Notes: a model not told the origin generated them from the letters alone. DNA of 64,000 nucleotides from Paraphoma chrysanthemicola (GCA_020744225.1 JAGMWG010000007.1:1426001-1490000), one strand, 5' to 3'. Positions 22,101 to 34,735 are shown, counted from the stretch's first letter. Translations and numbers: made by a program.

Positions 22101-25100
22101 GATGCGTGCCAAGCTCGAGCCAAATCGTATTATCGTTGACAAGCTTCGACACGAGAGCTGCATCAACGGCGCCACGGAAGTTGACGCATTCCCTAGTTGC
22201 GCGCTTCAGGTAAGCTGCATTCAGAATATCACTTTGCGTCACCGTCTCCCCAAGTAGTGCTGATATGTAGGGCATCGTGGGCTGACGGAAGTGGACTCGC
22301 CTCGCCAGATCTTCAAATGGCTCAAGTATGGGATCTACTTGTGCAGAGTGAAAGGCGTACGGTATTTCCAGGGTTATCGCCTCGAGTCTTTTGCTTTTCA
22401 AGACCGCGGAGAGTTGTTGGACTGCTTCTTGGGAGCCGCTGATAGTCGTGCTCGTTGGAGAGTTGATGCAGGCTATTGTACTTGCAGATTGAGTCAGCTC
22501 GGCTGCAAACGCATGCACGGGAGCTTTGACAGCAAGCATTGAATGAGTGAACATGGTGCAGTGCTTGACGAGCAATTGTGCGCGACTGCCCACAAGGTAA
22601 ATGGTGTCGCTCGCGGATAACACACTGGCTGTGAATAGTGCAGCATATTCGCCTAAGCTGTGGCCGGTCACACAGGATGGCTCACCAACCCAGAGTCTCC
22701 ACAGGTTTGAGAGGGCCATTTGCACGCAGGTGATGGCGAGATGGACCACCACAGTTTCGCCCGAATGGTCGTCGATAGGCTCATTGGAGCCATGAATGAG
22801 AGGCAAGAAACTCGGAAACCCATGTCGACGGGCGATACGATCGAAGCGCACGAGATCGCTGCGAAAGGATCCGATATGGTCGTACAGTTGCTCCGCGATA
22901 CCAATATAGAGAGTTCCCTGGCCCGTGAAGACGAATGCGACCTTTGGTGGCACTGCTTTTGCAGCCTTCAGGGAATTTGAGGCATCCAGGCGGCGTTGCA
23001 AGGCATTTTTGAGAGCTGCAACATTAGGGCCGGAGACAAGCACGCGAAACTTGTAGTGAGTCCGACGGGCAGTTGTAGTGTAGGACAGCGCAGGAAGTGA
23101 CACGTCAGGATTCTCATGGAGGTGCTCGATGATGGCGCGGAGATTATCAGTCAATGACTTGGCCGTCTTCGCGGTCACAGTGATTGGGAGGATGTCACGT
23201 GGGTCGGAGTTACTTCGGACCGGCGGCTCTAGCGGCGCGTCCTCCAACAACAGAGCTGTGTTACCTCCTGCGGCCGAAAAGTTGTTCAAGAACGCCATTC
23301 GTTTGTTGTCCTGGCAATCTTCACGTCTCCAAGGTACCGCTTCGAAGGCAATGTGCACGTTGCGATCCGCCATGTCAAGCGGGTAGCTGTGGTTGAGCCT
23401 GCCATCTAGGCGATGCGGTGGAATCTCGCTGTGCTGCATCATCATCAATACCTTGATCAGAGCCGTCACTCCAGATGCTGACTCCGCATGGCCAACATTG
23501 GCCTTGACGGCCCCGAGATGCAGTGGCCTTCGAGGCTCTGAGGTGCTCCGGCGATGATCCCAAGCGAACGCTGACAACACAGAACGCATCTCAGCAGCAT
23601 CACCAGCCTGGGTACCAGTCCCTGATCCTATTAGCGACTACGACCACGTTAGATATCTAGAGGCAACATACCGTGCATCTCGACATAGCTGATGTCCATT
23701 GGGTCGGTATTGGTGTGCTGTATAATGCGCTTGAAGAGAGACAACTGGTCACCCTCATGGGGCCTCGTGATGGAAACGGTCTGGCCGCAATGGTTTGTGC
23801 TCGCGCCAGCGATCACGCCAAAGATCGGGTCGTTATCAGCAATGGCATCTTCGAGCCTTTTCAGTACTATCGCGCCTACCGCATCTGCGCGACAGTAGCC
23901 ACTTGCTGAATCGTCGAAGGGGTTGCAATTTCCGGTTGCAGACAGAAAGTGTCCGCGGTCGAGGCCTACGAAGTTATCAGGATTGGTGAGAACATTGGTG
24001 CCACCCGCGATGGCTGAGTCACAATCGCCCTGCCAGAGATAGTTGCAAGCTGTCGAGATTGCGGCGAAGCTCGATGAACACGCCGTGTCCACGGAGATGG
24101 ATGGTCCGGACAGGCGGAAGAAATAGCTGATGCGTCCAGGCACGAAAGCACGATTCCCTCCGGGAATGAAATACGTATCGATGTCCTGTCCGCTGTTCAC
24201 CTCCCGCCAGTCGTCACTGGTGACCCCGAAGAAGACTCCAATACGGTCACGCTGTGATGAGGTTGTTCGATCTGGGACCAGACCGGCCATTTCCATCGCT
24301 TCGTAAGCGGACATGAGCACGAGACGCTGTGCTGGGTCCATGTTCTCTGCCTCCCGTGGGGAGACGTTAAAGAATTTTGCGTCGAAAACACCAGGGTCAT
24401 TGATGAAGCAGCCATACTTTACACGGGAGTGGTTTTTCTTCTTGCCATCCTCATCATAATGCGCTTCCCAATCGAAACGGTCTTCGGGGATAATGCGGTG
24501 GCAGTCCCGGGCAGCTTTAAGCACTTGCCAGAGCTTGTCATTCGATGCAGCTTCGGGAAAACGGCCAGAAAAGCCAGTGATTGCTATTTTCGAGTCCTGA
24601 AATTTCCCTGGCGCCGGACCGGTGGTGCTACGGTCGATCTTACCGTTGAGTGTATTTGAGACTGTCACCTTCAGTCGTGACTCCTGCTGAAGAGCTGATG
24701 CGAGCAACGAGGCAGCATTCGACGTCACTGGAAAAATTGTACACGACTTCAAGGCCAAGGATTCTTTCAGACGTTCCTGCAGCGAAGCGCAAACTCTGTC
24801 CCACCGTACCTGATCGCAGAGAGAGCCGGTGACGGCTTCGCGTAGTAGGTTTTGGAAGCTCTCAGCTTTTGAGTCTGTGCCTGTGGAAATTGACAGAAAC
24901 GGAATGTGCTGATGATATGCTCCCCATTGTTCGTTCCGGAGTCTGCCGAGTACCTCGTCCACGTCCTCGGGCGCATACAAGTGAGATGCGTGGTAGGGAG
25001 AGTGGATTGGAAGTACATGTGTTTTCATGGCACAACTTGCGATCAAGGACGTCAAAGTCCGAGGAGGGCCGCTTACGGTTACACTGGAGGGTGACACAGC

Positions 25101-25860
25101 GCTAATGTATGGTCGTTGAGTTTGCGCAAATGTCTGTGCGTAGTGTCAGCAGCGGCGCCATCATAATTCTGCTGTCACCATACCTGATTTGAAGTGAATT
25201 CTTCCAGCATCTTCAGTGCCTCAGCTTCTGTCAAACTGGCGATGAATGACCAAGACTGGATGTCGTCGTCCGAGCCTGGAGCAACATCTCGCTGCATCCT
25301 AAGAGAGTGAAGCCCCGTTCGGAAAGCTGCAAGTGCTGCCTCTACACCCATATGCACAAGTTCTGCCACATTCCGGGATGCAGAAACTGCAGCTGCGGCG
25401 AACGCTCCAGTGCATATCCCGAGAACACAGGAGTTGGAGGCATCTGGGTACGAATTTGACCTAAGCACTACATGAGCGTACTGGCTAGAGGAGGTTACAG
25501 GACCTCAGCATTATCTGGATGCTCTTACTGTATAATACGACCTAATTGGTATACACAGAGAAGCCCAAACCTCAAAGGACTAGTACCAATAGTTCGTTCA
25601 TGATTGGAGACAAGGTCTACGATATCGGTGAACCTGGGAAACCAATCTTGCTGCTCGGATGGCAAGGCTGCAATCTCCTGCCGATAAGCAAGATTGACTT
25701 GTTCAAAGAACGACTGTAGCATTGCATTGCTCTTGCAATGAAGCAATTGTCGGAGATCATCCTCAAATGGTCCAGTGAGATCACCGAAGAGGAAGATGTT
25801 GCATTCTCTGTTCTCGGATATGGGTGGCATAAATGGTGTGGACGAGATAACAGGCTCCAT
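19161..25860 (-). CDS. Non-reducing polyketide synthase SAT-KS-MAT-PT-ACP-ACP-TE
   Basis: Five exons, 25860-25529, 25460-25184, 25133-23672, 23627-20872 and 20822-19161, with introns of 68, 50, 44 and 49 bases, give 2162 residues in frame. An in-frame ATG at 25926 would add 22. Domains in order: SAT (about 1-370; GICTG nucleophile Cys127); KS (about 383-800; DTACSSS Cys555, EMHGSG and NVGHAES histidines); MAT (about 920-1230; GHSLG Ser1014); PT (about 1311-1615; GHKVN His1345 and CWIDSLGH Asp); two ACPs with GVDSL serines near 1704 and 1819; and a thioesterase (GVSAG Ser1988, NHY His near the end). All catalytic residues are intact. Such enzymes build aromatic polyketides from malonyl-CoA; PT sets the folding and TE performs Claisen release or hydrolysis. 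It shares a divergent promoter with the EthD gene. Chain length and product cannot be read from the sequence. Confidence 0.96.
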
Positions 25861-26403
25861 GATTGTTGAATGGAGAGGGTCTGTTGAAAGAGAAGCTTTG
25901 TAGAAGTGAAAGCCAGGCAGTGCCATACGATTTATTAAGGTAGAAACGTGTTGTCAGACGGCTCACATAACAACACTGCAGTCACACTAACGACGTTAAC
26001 TCGGCTCCTTACACCACTCAGGGTTTCTGTACGGCAATTTCCCCTTGTCGTTGTGGATACAGTTTTCTTCTGACTGGTCTTACCAGACTTGTGGACGCCG
26101 GGTGCCGCGCTGCGGTGTCAGTGACTTCGTGTCGGTCCGGGCTCCGGTAGCAATAACAAGCCGCGGCCGTTTTCAGAAACGGACCAAGATAGTTTTCCGT
26201 GGTGAGGCTCGCGTACGACGGCATGCACTGGGTCGGGGCCACAGCATGTGCCGCCGATAGCTCCATCAATGCAAGAAATACCGGGCCAGCTCAGAAATAG
26301 TCAAACTACATCTTCACAACGACTACTCATTTTCACACTATTATACTTCGTCCACCCTGACTGGGTAGACTCAAAACTCACCACCCTTCACAGATTCGAC
26401 AAA
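25861..26403. promoter_or_regulatory. Divergent promoter of polyketide synthase and EthD genes
   Basis: About 540 bases between start codons on opposite strands. It contains a TCGGCT box at 26001-26006 and an inverted repeat CCGTTT-TCAG-AAACGG at 26167-26182. The CCG/CGG ends are the kind of half sites bound by Zn2Cys6 dimers. Regulator binding is inference. Confidence 0.6.
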
Positions 26404-26863
26404 ATGGGCAAGTCTCAGGGCATGTTCTCTGTGACCATTTCGGCGAAGCGGAAGCCCGGAATGGATGAAGACGCCTATCATAAGTACATCAGCGAGACGC
26501 ACGCGGGCCATCTTAAGCACCTGCTTGTCGAAAAAAAGATCGTAGACTATACGATGGTGAGTTATACGCACATAACGGTTCAATACCAATTGACAACTAA
26601 ACAAGCAACACAACACGTCCGAACTGATTGAAAACATTGAGAACCTTTTTCCCAATCTGCCTTCGATCAACCGATCGCCTTATGATGCATTCGTTACCAT
26701 TGTATTCCGCAATATCGAGGACTACGTCAGCGTCAAGAACGATCCTCACTATCTCAAAGTTGTGAATCCAGACCATGGCAATTTCGCAGATGGACCAAGC
26801 ACGATGATGTCTTTCGGCTGGTTTGAAAAGCATATAGCAGATGGCAAACTCGTTGAGGAGTAG
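26404..26863 (+). CDS. EthD-domain protein
   Basis: Two exons, 26404-26556 and 26606-26863, over a 49-base GTGAGT intron, give 136 residues. The first exon has KRKPGMDEDAYHKYISETHAGHL and ends VDYTM. The second starts QHNTSELIENI and has AFVTIVFRNIEDY, NPDHGNFADG and a C-terminal helix. This is the dimeric alpha/beta-barrel EthD fold. In fungal non-reducing polyketide clusters such proteins act as dehydratases, decarboxylases or anthrone-type oxygenases on the released polyketide. It is divergent from the synthase and ends only 20 bases from the stop of the FAD monooxygenase. An early tailoring role is likely by context. Confidence 0.88.
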
Positions 26864-26883
26864 CTAGTTACCTATGAGAACAC

Positions 26884-28236
26884 CTATGTAACGGTAACCA
26901 CCTTGCCTCGAGCTGCTTCGGCTTTCTTCTGATTCTCGCCATGATCTTCGTTTGTCTCGTATGCATCGTGACCTTTCATCGGGCGGAAGCCGTTGGTAAA
27001 CACCGGGCTCTGCTTCACCTTTTCCCAGTCGTGCAGCATGATACCGTTCTGAACTGAGCATTTCACCTCTTCAGAACCGCGTGGTATGAGTTCTTCTTCA
27101 TAGGCACCAATAGCTCCTTCCAAAGGACTCTCAGCACTAGCCACTTGCTTTATCTTAGCCACGAGATTGAAAACATCCGTAATGCAATGATTTAGCCCCT
27201 GCCCACGATCTGCGCACACTCGTCAGTTCGTCTCCCCAATCAGAACATCTCAAGGATACTTACAGGGCGGCATCGGATGCGCCGCATCCCCCACCAAAGT
27301 CACCCGTCCCTGTCTGTTTTCCCACGGCTCCGTCACCCAATAACTAATATCTGCTTTGTGCACCTGCGTGCCCTCGGGAATCCACATGAACGAACTTCTC
27401 GCCGGCTCCGCCAGCCCCATAGCCTTCTCCTTGATAATCGCCAGGCGTTCCGCGTAGCTCAAGTCATGTCTCGCCACGCCACGCCACGCCATTGCGAGGT
27501 GAAAGACCCAGCTCTCTGGGTGGTCGGGCCCATCGGGCATGCTGGAGATGGATTGAAATGCGTGGAAGGATTGTTCAGAAAGAGCTAGAAAGCTAGTAGG
27601 AAATTCTGAGCGCACGTAGCGCGCCTTATCGGCGTCATTGTAGCATACGGTAAGGTTCATATGCCAGATGGGAAAAGATGTTGTCGCGGCTCTTTCGACG
27701 GAGTTGAGTGCGATTTCTCGCACGCGGGACCGTGTACCGTCGGCACCTACGAGCATCGATCCTGAGACGCTGGTGCCGTCGGTGAAGGTTGCAGTCACGC
27801 CCTTGCCATGAGGTATAAATTCGACCTCGCTGAGGGTTTTGCCGTATTGGATGATAATGTCTTCGCCGCATAGCTTTCGCATCTTGCTTCGAGGCACTCT
27901 CAGGCCGCGCTTGTATGGCACGCCGGCGAGCATGTTGCCGGTCTCGCCGTGGATGATGGGATAATTTCCTCCAGCATCAATTGGTACGGCTGGGTTGCAT
28001 GACGCATTCTCCATGTTCGCGTACACGGAAGGTGGGAGGAGCGTTTCGAGACGCTCGAGAGACCAGTGAATAGCCATCGTCCATTCATTGCTGCGGACGT
28101 TCAGGGACTGTTCTCTTTCGAAGATGGTATATCGGATACCATCCTTTTTCAAAGCTTGAGCGAGAATAAGGCCAGTAATGCCTGCCCCAATGATGAGTAC
28201 ATGAGTGTCGTTGGAGGGAGTGGGTTCAATGGCCAT
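26884..28236 (-). CDS. FAD-dependent monooxygenase (salicylate hydroxylase-like)
   Basis: Two exons, 28236-27264 and 27209-26884, with a 54-base GTAAGT intron, give 432 residues. The ATG is followed at once by the dinucleotide-binding motif VLIIGAGITGL. The DG motif (LVGADGTRSRVRE) and the GD motif (VTLVGDAAHPMPPYRGQGLN, spanning the splice) complete the class A flavoprotein hydroxylase pattern. These enzymes hydroxylate phenolic or polyketide rings with NAD(P)H and O2. No signal peptide is present, though some relatives are membrane-associated. It is tail to tail with the EthD gene. Hydroxylation of the aromatic core is the likely role; the position is unknown. Confidence 0.92.
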
Positions 28237-29975
28237 GGCTACAGCGATAAATTCGGGCAAAAGAGGTTTGAGATTGGTGTATTGTTTTGTATTATTTGCT
28301 ATTCGAGATACAATGTGCGCATTTTATCATATGACATACGTCTACGCCAGCTAACGGAGAGCTAGGTAGGTCGCTGCTAGATCAAAATCCCGACCCCTAC
28401 GCGGCTTGGACTGCTTCACAGCTTTCGAGAACCACGGCCACTGAATTTTGTATGGGTATCCACGTGCTGGAAGGCTTTGCTCCGCGGTTGATGCGATCCG
28501 AAGTGCGTCGCTTGCGTGATGAGGCGCACTCGGTGGTGCGGCCGCCGAGCAGTCGGGCGTGCTGTACGCGCCTTCATGCTCCAGACACAAACCTATCAGA
28601 CTGACTTTCAATGCTAGTGGTGATATCAATTAAAACCCCGTAGCGACTGGCGAGAGTCTCTTCGCTGACCACATACCCTCCAGTACCATACTGTTGGCAC
28701 AGGCGCACATCCACGGACTGATGCGTCGTGTCGCAAGTAAGCCTATTGTCAAACAGCAAAGCGTCACAACAACATAATTGTTTCACGTATGATCGGGTGG
28801 AGGAACATGTCGTATATTGACACATCAAGAGCACAGCACATCGAGAGCAGGGCGAACCCGTCACTAGAGCGCACACGAGGTCAATTAATAATAATAGTAA
28901 CGCGCCAATCCACGTTCGAAGTGTGCCTTCACGGTGAAGACATCCATGCATTTCATTTTTTGCATGTTACGTCCGATCACACTTCACCAGTGTTGTTATA
29001 TCGCTCGTGCTTGGCTACAATGTCCTAATGATTATGTTTTTCGGACGGTGCCCAGGTGATTCCAGCCCAGACTTTTCGAAAGTATGAAGCGAAGTTAATG
29101 AAGGTGAACACAACGTGGATTGGATTAAATTCCCAGAGACCGGACTCCACCTCAATCATGATGTTCGTGGCCTACTATGCGATAGCGGTTATTTAACTTG
29201 TTGGGCAACTGTGTTGGGTGTGCTCAGCGTGCCCATGGCATATCTATAGCGGAAGCCGGATTCCGTGTCAGCGTGGTTGAGCTGATTGGTAGTTTCACGC
29301 AGTGGCAATGTATATAAGAATGAGACGGGAGAAGCGTCAGCATATTTTCGTTTTCTCGGCGCATTTGAACCCAAACTACATTGCCATGAACAATGATCGA
29401 AGTTGCCTAGAACAAAAGATTGTTCGGCGTCCGGAACATTTCTCGCACTTTCGCGGTTCGGAAGGCCCGACTGCTTGGCGTCGACACGGCGTTAACACTT
29501 TCGGGCGAAATGTTGGTCCACGCAAGAGTTTGCCAACCAACGTACGCAACATGACTTATCGCACGGTTTTACTACAGTAAGATCATAGCATGCAAATGAG
29601 GTGGATGTGCAGCATGTGCTTGCTGATGGGGTTTCTCTGAAGCGGGATTTCAAGCTGGTTGGGGAAGGTTAGGGTGGGAGTAGGTAGACGTCAAAAATGG
29701 TTCGTGCTGACGGCGTAGAGATTCCAACTGTAAGTTAACACGGCAATAAACGTGCCCGTAAGATTATGGGATAACGGTGAAACGGGAGAATTGGATATTG
29801 TAAGCACAATTGCGTAGGTAGTTAGAGCATGAAACGTGAGTGCGTCACTCGATTTGGGACATAAGAGGAAATGACCACGTTGAGTTTATCGCCTTATGCC
29901 GCCCGACACACCTTACATCGCAACGAAGTCGTGGCCTTGAAAATAGCATCAGTAGCTACTGTGACAATCCAACAT
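28237..29975. other. Intergenic between FAD monooxygenase and SDR genes
   Basis: About 1.7 kb. It holds the FAD monooxygenase promoter and the SDR 3' flank. Short frames in several phases show no family features. A CGG-rich patch lies near 29425-29520. No gene is supported. Confidence 0.5.
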
Positions 29976-30824
29976 CTACCAAGGCTGGACTCCATCCTTG
30001 TTGATACACTTGCCCGCATCGCCATCCCGCTCACCCTCGATAACCGACCTGATGAATGGGCCGGCAATCTCTGGGTCCTGAGCACCCATCTTCTTTGTTA
30101 CCTCAGGGTTGCCGCCTAGGCCCGTTGCCAAGAAACCAGGTGAAATTGCAAATACCTTCACACCATCCTCATGCAGAACCTTGTACCACTCGCGCATGAG
30201 CATATTCATTCCAGTTTTAGCGCTGCGGTATGCTGCTACGCTGAAGCCAGTCTTGGGCCAGCCTTTGGGAGGATAATGGTTAACGGCCAAGGCCATATTG
30301 GTGGTGCCAGCGAGCGTGGAAGTCCCAGAGGTTATGAAGAGCAAGCGAGGGTTGGCGGATTCGAGTAAGAGTGGAACAAAGGTCGTGGTCATGACTTGAG
30401 TGCCTGATGTGTTGACGTCCCAAGACTTATTCCACGCCTCTCGCTCCGTAAGCTTGCCTTGCTTTACTAGCTGATCGAATTGGGCGCCTGCAAAATTTCA
30501 ATCAGCGAGGCTTGGGAATACCAAGAATGACGGGCCCATGCCAGCATTGTTGATGAGGACGTCGAGCTTCCCAAATTTGGATTTTACTTCATCGAACGCC
30601 TTGGTGATGGATTCGTCGGACTCGATATCGACTTGGATTGGGGAAAACGTGCTTTTCGTTCCTGGGAATTCTTTCTGAGCGGCCCCAATGGCGTCCTTCA
30701 CCTTGTTGGTGGAGCGGCCACCGACGATAACATCGTAAGCGTGATTAGAGCTGCACAAAGCGCGAACAATCTGGAAGCCAATGCCAGTGTTTGCGCCGGT
30801 TGTGAGGACGACTTGGGAGGCCAT
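29976..30824 (-). CDS. Short-chain dehydrogenase/reductase with a GC-AG intron
   Basis: Two exons, 30824-30542 and 30487-29976, give 264 residues. The N-terminus has the NADP motif TGANTGIG. The junction restores NNAG-AQFDQ, then WNKSWDVNTSGTQ, the catalytic Ser in FITSGTSTLAG and YRSAK (Tyr-x3-Lys). The 54-base intron begins GC rather than GT (G|GCATGG), has a CTGAT branch-like site and ends TTGCAG. The nearby GTATTC donor would give a 34-base intron in the wrong phase. The protein resembles fungal carbonyl-reductase-like SDRs that reduce ketones or quinones. It probably takes part in the cluster pathway; the substrate is unknown. Confidence 0.88.
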
Positions 30825-33800
30825 GGTTATAGTTGGTGAAATTGAATATTCTGGAGTATGAAGGACGCAGCTACAATCGTCAGTCACCAATCCTGAGGTC
30901 CAACCAAACTTTGTATCGTGAAGAGAACGGAGGTAGTGCAACTGCGACAGCGAGGCGCGGACTGAGCAGCTCCAATTCCGGTTTAGTTTCCAAAAAGAGA
31001 CCGGGAATAGCGACCTTAAGGCCGCTGCGGCCAGGACTGCACGTGACGCGTAGTTTCATCGTAACATGTTCCTAGGTTGTGTATGGTACTTGATTTGAGT
31101 CCAGACCGCCAATCAGACAGCTACTAGTGCCGATCTGGACGACCCATTTCTAGGGCTCCGATTAACCAACAAAAGTCCTTCTGCAGACCGGTCGTCATGC
31201 GCCGGTCGGGCAGCATGTTCTTTGTGTTGGGATAGCAATGGTTTTCCTGAGGTGGCAAGTGGGATTACAAGTCGAAGGACCTGTGTGGGGGCGTGCGCAG
31301 ACAGCATTTACGTCATGACTTTTTTTTCTTGTTCCTTCCCGTCTGCTCCGCGCGATTGCTGGTGTGCTGATCACGACGTGTTCCAAGATCGCGACACATC
31401 CCCTACGCGGGGTTTTCCCGTTACTCGGTTCTGGGAGCTGCGTCAGATCCACGCTAATCTCTTTTAGGACGCCATCAAGCTGTACGGTTAGTGTGACTTA
31501 ACGATCCTCGGTTCGGTCCGCGACTTCAGCAACGCTTTCCTCCGTATCTTTCACTCCTCTATACAATATCAAGGGTCTCATGCATCACACCTTAGTGTCG
31601 AGGGTGCATTTCCAACATCAACAGTATCAGCAAACAGTGGCCCTCTAGTCCGATTTAACTTCCCTTGCCTTGCTATACCTTGAAGCATTCATAGCGCATG
31701 GTACGCTCTAATATCAGTGCTCCGAACAAAGTGCTTTGAGCCATTCAATTTGGCGATTTTACAATTAGTCGTGGAGTGAACTACCAAATAATCGTCACTC
31801 CAAGATAAGATCCTAGCAGTGACAGTCCTGCTGCGCAGATCAACTGTCCTAATGCAACCTCCCTTCCCAGAAAGGCATATGGTAAAGTCTGTCTTCATTT
31901 TATCCTACCACCAGCAACGGTTTTCTTTGCACCATAACATGATATAAGAGAACAACACAGCTTAGGTTGCAGCAGTATGAGTACTACTTATATAAAGGTA
32001 ATAAAACTGCCAATCTACGGCCTCTGATCGAAAAAATTCAAAAGCTGCTTATGAAGCAGTATTACCGTCGAATCGACTGCAGTAATGCCTGTTAGAGGAA
32101 GCACTCGCCATCATGTGATACGTCGACATGTTCGGAAGCGTGGAGCCACTCGCCCTCAAGGGATCGGGCTCTAAAAGACGATTTCGTCCTGGAAGCACTA
32201 AACGTCCCTCAAAAGCATTCAGTATTCGGCTGTATGCAAGCCTCAGTACCCGAGACAATGCCGGCGCAATTTTTCCAACATCATTAAGGGATGTCTGCGC
32301 AGTCTGAGTGACCCCACGCCCCTTCCTAGCATGACACATGTGTGTTGACGAAGATGAGCTGCATTGGCATTGCCCCATTCATCATTATTCGCTTGACACC
32401 AGTGAAGACCGATATCAACGCTGAGATCGGCATGATCGACACCTGTTTAGTCTCTCAACTAAGAAGACATGTCAGCTTACAGCCCTGGAATAATGCTTAC
32501 ACGTTCTGCCGAAGGTATTGCCCAGGCATGGCACTAAGAAAAGGTAAAATTGGCCTTTGCACGAATAAAAGCTTATCAACCACTAGCATGTGAGGCGTCG
32601 CTTGAAAAGATTCGTAGGTCTGAAAGGCAGCCATCTTGCATTCTGCCACCCACGATATCGACCCCACAGCAGACCAACTCTGGAGCAAATGGGCAGAAAA
32701 CTGCTTCATACACAGAGTCCAATCCTATGAGGTGCTGGGAATGAGATAAGTGGCGAATCCTGTGTGTAAACTCACCACAAACCTGCACACACGCGGTTCG
32801 TGCTACTAAGAGCTCTTTGCCAGGTCGAGATGGAAAGAGTGGTGGACACTTGGAGCGTTTCTTCGCTCAAATGGGCTTCCAATGCAAATGAACAAAGCAC
32901 GTGCTGACATGGTGTTGGCCAGGGCGCTCATTGCAGAGCCCGGGCGCTGGAATCCGAAGACCGTCGCGTGTGGGCAGCATGGGGTTCTATAGGGCCGTCC
33001 GTACGTGGCGCGTTGCGCTTGCTGACTGTGCAGGAGAGGTCACCGTGGTCGTCCCGAATCCGCCTGGTCTCATCGCCAACCTTTCCCGTGCACGTGCCGT
33101 GCCGTCGCCGCGATCGGCATGGCGCGCTGCAATCGATAAAGAGCTTAATCGACGACAACGAAAGCTTGTCCCTGGCCTCGGCGAAGGCAAATATGTCACA
33201 GTGGAGCTTTCTGGAATCCTTCGCGCTGCTGCGACACCTGCCATGCCGCATTACGCAGGTTCTTTGTTCCCAATCTGTCTTGTTATAATCCTGCGCTGTA
33301 CGATTCCGCGGCGCCATAGCCTGCCCTAGTAGTCTAGGTGCACGCAAGCCCGTCTGGTTGTACTCCTGCTGCCAACTGCAGGCTCACTCCACGCTTGGGG
33401 CGTATTTGGTATCGTGTGCAACGGGAAGCCCGCCTCAGCCGTCAGCTGCGCGGGTTAGAAGCGGCGCGTACGCTGCACAGCGCCGCAGCCGTCATGGTAT
33501 GAACCATGTTCACGCTGAGACGCAATCATCCCGTCAGAGTTGGCAAACTAGACTGTGGTTCGCCGCGTAGGCAACAGATTGGTGCTTCATGGCAGAATGA
33601 GTGCTGTCCAACCACGCAAGTACCTACCTATCCTGTACAATTAACCGTCGCCACCAACAGAAGATCAAGCATTCTCGCCACGGTATTGTACATGATGCAG
33701 GGAGACATAGTAAGCCCGCCGCTTGTTTCAGCCATGCCGCTTGGAAGGCGCATGCTTATCTTCACGGATACCACACCGTCCGTCGGCTCTGGCTACGAGC

Positions 33801-34735
33801 TGCACCTGAGCCAGACTATGCAATGCCACATGCACATGAGCACGCGCGCTTCGCAACGATGAGCGCGACTCCACGAATGTTACGGGCCGCACAAAGCTTA
33901 CCCTTGCTTCTTGTGCCCAATGGAAACAGCGCGTTGAGAATCACTCGAGGTAGGGCGGGCCAATACGAACGTGTGGGGCAATGTTAATATGGGCCGTACC
34001 CACCAAAACGTCGAACTGAACAACACGTAAAGCTACAGCAGATCAGCCCAAGGTGCCAGTCACTCCCAATCAGACGATCGTTCGGCGTATGGAAGTGCAT
34101 CACCCATGCTCACGGTACCATGTAGTTGTCAGAGGCGGTGTCATCTTCTTTTGTGATACTTCACGACTCGCCGAACGAAGACCCATGGGGCGGTCAGCTG
34201 CATCGGGTATCTGTTCACCCTCTTGCGATGGCTTTCATGCTAGGCTATCACGATTAGGTAAATATGAAGTTCTTATGGGCGAAGAAACGCGAGGTCTCAC
34301 TTTCCAACGGCTGCCGTACTGCCGTAACCAGCATCACCAAGTACCGTTGCGCCACAAATGCAGCCGCGACATCATATTGCATGCAATGTGGTAGTGCTTA
34401 TACGGGTCAGCGAACCTCGGGCGACCTAATCCACTTGACCCACTGAATATTCTGGATTGGCTAATTGGAATCAGTTCATGTCTGAGATGGAGTGCATGCT
34501 CCGCTCCACCGCCAAGGCCGCTCGGAGACTACTCGCTACAGTACAGTTAACAAGTGGCCGGTGCCACTTGAATGAGCGAAAGCATTCTCATCTAATTCTT
34601 GTTTAGAGGAACGGCACCCGATACACCCGCCAAGTATAAACACAGCTTTACCTTCCCTGTAAAGTCGCCGACATGGCCGTTGATGAAAGACAAGTATGGA
34701 CGTCGTGGTAAAGCCAAGTACCTTTATTGACTGCC
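30825..34735. other. 3.9 kb gene-free stretch next to the regulator
   Basis: Between the SDR and the Zn2Cys6 gene. Open frames here are short, overlap on both strands and lack domain motifs. A CACGTG box lies near 31040 in the SDR promoter. No transposon termini, tandem repeats or RNA genes were recognised. It could hold a decayed gene, a non-coding RNA or long regulatory DNA. Confidence 0.5.

Noticed and set aside
30488..30520. A 34-base GT-AG intron in the SDR gene (donor GTATTC)
   Set aside because: Too short for this genome, wrong phase with an early stop, and it leaves a non-conserved insert after NNAG.
32901..33347. Two opposite overlapping frames of about 140 codons in the gene-free stretch
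   Set aside because: Both have Arg/Ser-rich, low-information sequence typical of chance frames in GC-rich DNA, and no motif or splice context supports either.
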